Part shown: positions 58,647 through 64,000 of the stretch, piece by piece
How positions within the stretch are numbered: position 1 is the first letter of the stretch
Layout of the letters: every line of letters starts with the position of its first letter
The notes under the pieces: model-generated
Seen by the model: only the letters and a program-made list of their open reading frames with translations
Told to the model about the DNA's origin: nothing
Database searches by the model: none
NCBI RefSeq assembly: GCF_005862305.2
Contig: NZ_CP054021.1
Span: 3,388,501-3,452,500 of the forward strand
DNA: 64,000 nucleotides
Direction of reading: 5' to 3'
From: Rhizobium indicum
GTDB lineage: Bacteria > Pseudomonadota > Alphaproteobacteria > Rhizobiales > Rhizobiaceae
Position numbers and translations under genes: made by a program

Positions 58647-60101
58647 ATGGGTAAGGTAACAGGGTTTCTGGAAATCGACCGGCAGGTGGCAAAGTACCAG
58701 CCGGCGTCGGATCGTATCCGTCATTTCCGCGAGTTCACGATCCCGATGTCGGACCCGGAAGTGCAGAAACAGGCCGCGCGCTGCATGGACTGTGGCATCC
58801 CTTATTGCCACGGCCCGACCGGCTGTCCGGTTCACAACCAGATTCCCGATTGGAACGACCTCGTCTACAACAACAACTGGGAAGCGGCGATCCAGAACCT
58901 GCATTCGACCAACAACTTCCCTGAGTTCACCGGTCGCGTCTGCCCGGCGCCTTGCGAGGAAGCTTGCACGTTGAACCTCGAGGATGCGCCGGTCGCCATC
59001 AAGACGGTCGAGCAGGCGATCGCCGACAAGGCTTATGAACTCGGTTTCATCCGGCCGCAGCCGGCAACGGTCCATACCGGCAAGAAGGTCGCCGTCATCG
59101 GCTCCGGCCCCGCCGGCATGGCGGCCGCCCAGCAGCTCGGCCGCGCCGGCCACGAGGTGCATCTCTATGAGCGCGAGACCAAGCCGGGCGGACTGCTGCG
59201 GTACGGCATTCCCGACTTCAAAATGGAGAAGAACTTCATCGACCGTCGCGTCGAGCAGATGAAGGGTGAGGGCGTCACCTTCCATTGCGGCGTCAATATC
59301 GGCGTCGACGTCAAGGTCGAGCAGTTGCTCGCCGATCACGACGCCGTGCTTTACTGCGGCGGCTCCGAGACGCCGCGCGAGGCGGGCATTCCGGGCACCG
59401 ACCTTGCGGGCGTGCATGATGCGATGCCCTATCTGGTGCAGCAGAACCGCCGCGTCGGGCGCGAGAACATCGACAGCGTCGGCTGGCCGTCGGACCCGAT
59501 CCTTGCCGGCGCCAAACATATCGTCGTCGTCGGCGGCGGGGATACGGCTTCGGACTGCGTCGGCACGGCCTTCCGCCAGGGCGCCGTCAGGGTCACCCAG
59601 CTCGACATCCGGCCGCAGCCGCCGGAGAAGGAAGACAAGCTTGCCGTCTGGCCCTTCTGGGCGACGAAGATGCGCACCTCTTCCTCGCAGGCCGAGGGCG
59701 CCGTGCGTGAATTCCAGGTGGCCACTCTTGAATTCGTCGGCGAAGACGGTGTGCTGACCGGCGTCAAGTGCTGCGAGGTCGACGAACGCCGGCGGCCGGT
59801 TCCAGGCACGGAATTCGTCATCCGGGCCGATCTCGCCTTCATCGCCATCGGTTTCCGCGGGCCGTTCACCGGCAGCGTGCTGAAGGAGCTCGACGGCAAG
59901 CTGACGCTCAACACCGATAAGCGCGGCTCGACCAACGTCGTCGCCAACGACCGCGACTACAAGACTTCGGTCGACAAGTTCTGGACGGCGGGCGACGTGC
60001 GCCGCGGCCAATCGCTGGTGGTCTGGGCGATCCGTGAAGGCCGCCAGGCTGCGCGCGCCATCGACGAGGAATTGATGGGCTCGACCGTTCTGCCGAACTG
60101 A
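58647..60101 (+). CDS. gltD: glutamate synthase (NADPH) small subunit
   Basis: The 484-residue protein starts at 58647 (MGKVTGFLEIDRQVAKYQPA). The N-terminal cysteine-rich region (CMDCGIPYCHGPTGCPVHN, CPAPCEEACTL) carries two 4Fe-4S clusters. FAD (VAVIGSGPAGMAAAQQLGR) and NADPH (IVVVGGGDTASDCVGTA) Rossmann motifs follow. It passes electrons to GltB. The gene begins 226 bases after gltB; the open frame upstream of 58647 looks non-coding. Confidence 0.97.
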   Translation: MGKVTGFLEIDRQVAKYQPASDRIRHFREFTIPMSDPEVQKQAARCMDCGIPYCHGPTGCPVHNQIPDWNDLVYNNNWEAAIQNLHSTNNFPEFTGRVCPAPCEEACTLNLEDAPVAIKTVEQAIADKAYELGFIRPQPATVHTGKKVAVIGSGPAGMAAAQQLGRAGHEVHLYERETKPGGLLRYGIPDFKMEKNFIDRRVEQMKGEGVTFHCGVNIGVDVKVEQLLADHDAVLYCGGSETPREAGIPGTDLAGVHDAMPYLVQQNRRVGRENIDSVGWPSDPILAGAKHIVVVGGGDTASDCVGTAFRQGAVRVTQLDIRPQPPEKEDKLAVWPFWATKMRTSSSQAEGAVREFQVATLEFVGEDGVLTGVKCCEVDERRRPVPGTEFVIRADLAFIAIGFRGPFTGSVLKELDGKLTLNTDKRGSTNVVANDRDYKTSVDKFWTAGDVRRGQSLVVWAIREGRQAARAIDEELMGSTVLPN

Positions 60102-60132
60102 CCGCCAGCCGCACACCTGCCCGAAGACCACG

Positions 60133-60159
60133 AACTCCGCCCCTCCGGCGGAGTTTTTT
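60133..60159 (+). terminator. Rho-independent terminator after gltD
   Basis: The stem AACTCCGCC / GGCGGAGTT with loop CCTCC is followed by six T residues, 31 bases after the gltD stop. Confidence 0.92.
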
Positions 60160-60368
60160 CATGGTGCACAGCGCTGTAGTGCGACCGCTTGACGCGGAGG
60201 CTCTGCGCCGCAAGCCCCAGGCAATGCCGGGAAGCGAGATTTTCCGCCGGACGCGGGCTCAGAAGGAGCCGGCGGCGACCGAAGCGGAGGTGCCCTGCCG
60301 TTTTGGCCACAGCACATTTCACCATCGGTCGCGACGCAAGGCCGCGAATGATCGACAAGGATTTTCAA

Positions 60369-61001
60369 ATGGTTTCCGCACTTGACAGCACACGGCTGGT
60401 TTCGGCCCAATATGCCCTGAAAAACCTTCGCGGCTCCGATGACAGCGCGCAGGATACGCAGAGTTCATCGGCTGCCAGCATTCTGAGCAGCTACGGGCTC
60501 GATCCGAGCTCTTCCTCGCTTCTTTCCAACCAGGCCCTTTCTGGGCTGCTCGACAGGCTTTCGGCCCAAAGCGACACGTCGGACGAGTCCGACACGACGG
60601 GTGACGGCGCCGACGTCACCAGCGCCTCGTTCATGTCGATGCTGAAGCAGCAGCTGCAGGATGCGGCTGCGGCCGAAGGCGAGAGCGGCAAGGCCCATGA
60701 CATGCTGGCCGCCCTCGAAGCGGGTACGCTCACCATCACCGATCCGACACAGGGCGTATCTATAACCGCCTGGGATGTCGACGATCCCGACGAGGCGGAC
60801 ACCGAGAGCAAGGCCGGCAAGGATATCGACGTCAGCGGCTGGAGCGACTTCCTCGACGCGCATCTGGAGCGCGGCGCCGATGGCGCCTTCGTCAAGGAAA
60901 ACGGCAGTTATGTCGACCAGACGAACGACAGCAACGCTTTCTTCGGCCTGATCGGCTCGAACTATTATTATCTGAGCTGGCCGCAGGCGACGTCCGCATA
61001 A
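60369..61001 (+). CDS. acidic Ser/Asp-rich hypothetical protein
   Basis: The 210-residue product starts at 60369 (MVSALDSTRLVSAQYALKNL), 7 bases after AAGGA; a start at 60348 is also open. It is rich in Ser, Asp and Ala, strongly acidic, and ends in an aromatic segment (FFGLIGSNYYYLSW). No signal peptide or membrane helix is seen. No family is recognised. It has its own terminator. Confidence 0.7.
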   Translation: MVSALDSTRLVSAQYALKNLRGSDDSAQDTQSSSAASILSSYGLDPSSSSLLSNQALSGLLDRLSAQSDTSDESDTTGDGADVTSASFMSMLKQQLQDAAAAEGESGKAHDMLAALEAGTLTITDPTQGVSITAWDVDDPDEADTESKAGKDIDVSGWSDFLDAHLERGADGAFVKENGSYVDQTNDSNAFFGLIGSNYYYLSWPQATSA

Positions 61002-61014
61002 ACTGCGTGAAGCA

Positions 61015-61039
61015 AAAGGGCGCCTCGGGCGGCCTTTTC
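61015..61039 (+). terminator. terminator of the acidic hypothetical gene
   Basis: AAAAGG-G-CGCC-TCG-GGCG-G-CCTTTT forms a hairpin with one mismatch, followed by CATTT. It is shared with the convergent gene ending at 61038. Confidence 0.7.
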
Positions 61040-62255
61040 ATTTGACCGAGACTTCGGCCGGCGCCTTAACCGCCGGCAGGCGGTAGTCATCGACGCGGCC
61101 TGGAGGTGCTGGCGTCATTTCGCCCTGCTCGACCAGGAGATCGCGCGGCGAGCGCGTCAAAGTCATCGGTGGCGGCCTGGCACCGAGAAGCTCGGCGCCG
61201 CCGTCGAGATTGGGATCGGAGAGACTGATCGGCACGGTATGTTCGACCGGATTGGTGGGAAGGCCGAGACCGGGCAGATTGCTGGAGTCGAGGCGGACCA
61301 GATCGGGGCTTGCCTGCGTGCCGAGCAGACGCCGCGCCGGTTTTTCCACATAGAAGGCGAGCTTGCGCCGGCCGGCCTGCGTAAGGTTGATGCCATCGGA
61401 GGTGCGCAGGCGCACCTGCTGGCCGTTCACATCCGAACCGGTGACGATGAAGTTGCCGTTTTCGTCGACGAAACCATCCCAGATATCGACGAATTCACCG
61501 CCGATGCTTTCGACCTGGTTGCGATAGAGCTGGTTCATCTGGACGGCATCGGCCGTCATCGAATCGGATTCGAAGGCGGGAAGACCGACCCAGAGCAGCG
61601 GGATCTTGCGGTCGGTGACCTCCTTGCCGAAGGAAAGCACGCGGCGGCGGTATTCGGTGAACCAGCCATCGGTGCGGAATTTTTCCTTGGCGGTGTCGGT
61701 CACCATCTGCTGGCGGTCGTTGGCGCCGATCATGACGACGACCATTGCCGGCTTCAGCTCGTCGATCATCTTCGGCAGCTGTTCCGGCCAGTCGTAATAA
61801 TCGTCGCGGACAAGGCCTGAGGAGACGTTGCCGCGGGCTTCGACGACGACACCCGGCGAGGTCTCGAAGGCGGCGGTGAGGCCGTCGCCAAGGCCGCTGG
61901 CCAGGAAATCGCCGACGATCAGGATCTTTCGGGCGTCGCCGAGCTTCTGTACGGCCGGCTCCTCCTCCTGTACGGGAGCGCGGACCGGCGGTGCAGTGCG
62001 GGTATTGACTATGGCTTTCTGCGCCGGCGGGCGTTTGCGCTGCTGGCGTCTCGGCTGCTGCACGTCAGGGGCCTGCGGGCCGTCGTCGAGATAGCGTCGG
62101 CCAAGGAAGAAATCGAAGATCGACCGGCGCTGATACCGCTGCTCTTGGGCTTCGGCGACATGCACCGGCGCAAAAGCGCCAAGGCACAGCGAAGCCGCCG
62201 CCAAGGCGAGCACGAGCCAACGGATTTTACAGGTCCGATCAATTTTCTTCGTCAT
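61038..62255 (-). CDS. DUF459 SGNH-like periplasmic protein lacking catalytic Ser and His
   Basis: The 405-residue protein starts at 62255 (MTKKIDRTCKIRWLVLALAA), with a signal peptide to about residue 36. A basic Pro/Gln/Arg-rich linker (about 38-95) leads to an SGNH/DUF459 domain. Block I reads GDFLASGLGDGL at 115-126 instead of GDS; block II RGNVSSGL; block III GANDRQ at 177-182; block V DGINLTQAG at 287-295 instead of D-x-x-H. The nucleophile Ser and base His are thus replaced by Phe and Asn. It may bind polysaccharide rather than hydrolyse it. Confidence 0.85.
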   Translation of the reverse strand: MTKKIDRTCKIRWLVLALAAASLCLGAFAPVHVAEAQEQRYQRRSIFDFFLGRRYLDDGPQAPDVQQPRRQQRKRPPAQKAIVNTRTAPPVRAPVQEEEPAVQKLGDARKILIVGDFLASGLGDGLTAAFETSPGVVVEARGNVSSGLVRDDYYDWPEQLPKMIDELKPAMVVVMIGANDRQQMVTDTAKEKFRTDGWFTEYRRRVLSFGKEVTDRKIPLLWVGLPAFESDSMTADAVQMNQLYRNQVESIGGEFVDIWDGFVDENGNFIVTGSDVNGQQVRLRTSDGINLTQAGRRKLAFYVEKPARRLLGTQASPDLVRLDSSNLPGLGLPTNPVEHTVPISLSDPNLDGGAELLGARPPPMTLTRSPRDLLVEQGEMTPAPPGRVDDYRLPAVKAPAEVSVK

Positions 62256-62440
62256 GGGCAGTTCCGCATCTGCCGGCATCTTGCACGCAGGGCAGGCCAG
62301 CGTCCACTCCCACTGATATCTAGGTCACGGTTCTGCCGCTTCCAATGCGGGTTCGCCAAAACCGTGCGGCAGGAGACGGGGCGACCTGCATGAGACAAAG
62401 ACTTGAAGCGCCCTGCATGATTCCCGAACCGATGCAAACT

Positions 62441-63664
62441 CTAGCGGCGCAGTGCGTTCAGAAGCGGCAACGAGGGCTCGCCGTCCGGCTGCATGCCGAT
62501 GCGCGACTGCACGGCTGATATCGCCGCCTTCGAACCCGAGCCGAAATTGCCGTCCACCTCGCCATTGTAATAGCCGAGCGTCTTCAAACGGGTCTGCAGC
62601 TCGAATTTCTCGGTAATGTCGAGTGCGCCGTTCGGGCGCGGCCAACGCTGCTGCATACCGCCGTAGCCGGCGATCTGGTCGGCCAGCAGGCCGACGGCAA
62701 GCGCGTAGCTGTCCGAGGCATTGTAGTTCTTGATGGTGAAGAAGTTGGCGGTCATCAGGAAGCCTGGGCCGCCAGCTCCGGCCGGCATCTTCAGCACGGC
62801 TTTGGTAGCGCTCTCGCGGAAGGCCTTGCCGTTCGGGCGTGTCAGGCCGAGTGCCGCCCATTGGGCCAATGTATGGGTCTTGCCGGCCTGCTTGGCGGCC
62901 GCTGCGGGAACGACGACCTCATAGCCCCAGGTCTTGCCGGTATCCCAGCCGTTCTTCATCAGGAGATTGGCCGAGGTCGCCAGCGCGTCGGGGATCGAGT
63001 TCCAGATATCGCGATAGCCGTTGCCGTCGGCATCGATGGCATAAAGCAGGTAGCTTGTCGGAATGAACTGAGTGTGGCCCATCGCGCCGGCCCAGGAGCC
63101 GGTCATCTCGCGTGCCGGCACATCGCCGTTCTGCAGGATCTTCAGCGCGGCGACCAGCTGTTTCTTGGCGAATTTGGCGCGGCTCGGATCGGCATAGGCA
63201 AGCGTTGCCAGGGCGCGTGGCACGTAGTGCAGCCGGTCGTCCTTGTCGAGGACTGCGCCGTAATTCGATTCCATCGACCAGATGGCCAGCAGAATGGTCT
63301 TGTCGACCCCGAAGCGCTGCTCGATCGCAGCGAGCGTCCTTGCGTGCTTGGCGGCCATCTCGCGGCCGATCTTGACCGTATAGGGGTTGACGCGGGAATC
63401 GACATAGTCCCAGATCTTCGAGGTGAATTCCGGCTGGTAGGCCGCCTTTTCGAGCACGGTCGGATCGGGCTCGCTCACCCCGGAAAAGGCCTTTTGATAG
63501 GTTGCCTTACTGATGCCACTCTGAGCGGCAGTCTGGTAAAAATCCGCGATCCATTTCTGGAAGCGGGAATCAGCTTGCGCGTTGTCGGGGACCAGTGCCA
63601 CCTGGACGGCGACAACGAGGGCGAGAGCAAGACCACGAAGGGAGTTTTTGTGATTCTGGGTCAT
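62441..63664 (-). CDS. lytic murein transglycosylase, MltB family
   Basis: The 407-residue precursor has a signal peptide to about residue 31 (ending NAQA), an SLT_2-type MltB catalytic domain with Glu132 in IWSMESNYGAV, the GSWAGAMGHTQFIPTSYLLYA block, and a C-terminal PG_binding_1 domain (about 345-405; LQTRLKTLGYYNGEVDGNFG). It cleaves peptidoglycan to 1,6-anhydro products in the periplasm. Confidence 0.94.
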   Translation of the reverse strand: MTQNHKNSLRGLALALVVAVQVALVPDNAQADSRFQKWIADFYQTAAQSGISKATYQKAFSGVSEPDPTVLEKAAYQPEFTSKIWDYVDSRVNPYTVKIGREMAAKHARTLAAIEQRFGVDKTILLAIWSMESNYGAVLDKDDRLHYVPRALATLAYADPSRAKFAKKQLVAALKILQNGDVPAREMTGSWAGAMGHTQFIPTSYLLYAIDADGNGYRDIWNSIPDALATSANLLMKNGWDTGKTWGYEVVVPAAAAKQAGKTHTLAQWAALGLTRPNGKAFRESATKAVLKMPAGAGGPGFLMTANFFTIKNYNASDSYALAVGLLADQIAGYGGMQQRWPRPNGALDITEKFELQTRLKTLGYYNGEVDGNFGSGSKAAISAVQSRIGMQPDGEPSLPLLNALRR

Positions 63665-63868
63665 CGACAGTCGTATCCGTCATCTTTAGTTTCTGGTGCA
63701 GCGGGGCATCATTTCCGCCCAGACCCGAGACTACAGGAACGGAGTCAACAAATTCTTTACCATGGCGGCCCGCTGCAGTCACCATTTGCAAAACAGTAGC
63801 AATTCTATACTAGTTAAAGCTAAAAAGCTCTATTTCCAAAGCGATATGATCGAAGCAGGAGGCCGGGT

Positions 63869-64000
63869 GTGGCTCAACACAACAAAGTTCGTAAAGCAGT
63901 ATTTCCGGTTGCCGGGTTGGGAACGCGATTCCTGCCGGCGACAAAGGCTGTTCCGAAGGAAATGTTGACCGTCGTCGACAAGCCAATCATTCAATATGTC
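63869..64000 (+). CDS. galU: UTP--glucose-1-phosphate uridylyltransferase (partial, runs off right edge)
   Basis: A GTG at 63869 with AGGAGG at 63857-63862 opens a frame of 44 codons to the edge: [20 protein letters not shown], then [20 protein letters not shown]. This is the nucleotide-binding N-terminus of GalU, which makes UDP-glucose for exopolysaccharide and LPS. The rest is outside the window. Confidence 0.95.
   Translation, partial: MAQHNKVRKAVFPVAGLGTRFLPATKAVPKEMLTVVDKPIIQYV

Noticed and set aside
54608..60131. Long minus-strand frames opposite gltB and gltD
   Set aside because: Antisense to strongly conserved GltB and GltD coding; composition is shadow-like.

Overview
The window reads as chromosomal DNA of a fast-growing rhizobium, most likely the Rhizobium leguminosarum/etli group. 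It is GC-rich and dense in genes. It carries the rhizobial glycogen cluster glgP-glgB-glgC-glgA-pgm-glgX, heterotetrameric sarcosine oxidase genes, a RopA-type porin, CpdR, a gltB-gltD pair and typical rhizobial intergenic palindromic repeats. The species assignment is inference from family recognition, not from a search.

Layout. 0-1 kb: a FecR-domain protein with a His/Asp/Lys/Pro tail, cut by the left edge. 1.2-6.8 kb: sarcosine oxidase operon soxB-(small secreted ORF)-soxD-soxA-soxG, followed by a VOC-family gene. 7.2-18.8 kb, minus strand: glycogen operon from glgP down to glgX, then a MaoC-like hydratase. 19.1-20.3 kb: a Tad-like von Willebrand protein. 20.4-27.1 kb, minus: a transglutaminase / circularly permuted ATP-grasp-Alpha-E / transglutaminase-DUF2126 set. 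This is the best candidate in the window for a biochemically undescribed system. 27.2-29.3 kb, minus: TctE/TctD-like two-component pair. 29.5-31.3 kb: soluble class III cyclase with TPRs. 31.8-34.2 kb: a carbamoyltransferase-like gene with altered catalytic motifs, then IS630 and IS3 remnants, a lower-GC orphan gene and a diverged second copy of the carbamoyltransferase 3' end. 34.2-38.7 kb: a solute-binding protein and tctC-tctB-tctA (tripartite tricarboxylate transporter). 38.8-45.3 kb: small proteins, a TerC/DUF475 membrane protein with a long structured leader, MgtC, a degenerate nuclease-like protein, a secreted hypothetical protein, the porin and a small membrane protein. 45.5 kb: tRNA-Val(GAC). 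45.6-48.1 kb: cpdR, N-formylglutamate amidohydrolase, a candidate small RNA with a CU-rich anti-Shine-Dalgarno-like segment, and a histidinol-phosphatase/IMPase gene. 48.2-53.2 kb: alpha/beta hydrolase, hsp20 with a thermometer-like hairpin over its RBS, SBF-like transporter with divergent LysR, threonine aldolase. 53.7-60.1 kb: gltB and gltD. 60.4-64 kb: an acidic hypothetical protein, a DUF459 SGNH-like protein lacking its Ser and His, an MltB-type lytic transglycosylase, and the start of galU at the right edge.

How the genes work together. The glycogen genes form one near-contiguous transcription unit with overlapping or closely spaced genes, covering synthesis (glgC, glgA, glgB), breakdown (glgP, glgX) and phosphoglucose interconversion (pgm). 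The sox genes form a demethylation unit feeding one-carbon units to tetrahydrofolate. TctDE probably controls tctCBA, which lies about 6 kb away across the IS-disturbed region. gltBD makes glutamate. Many long ORFs antisense to the GC-rich genes were treated as shadows.
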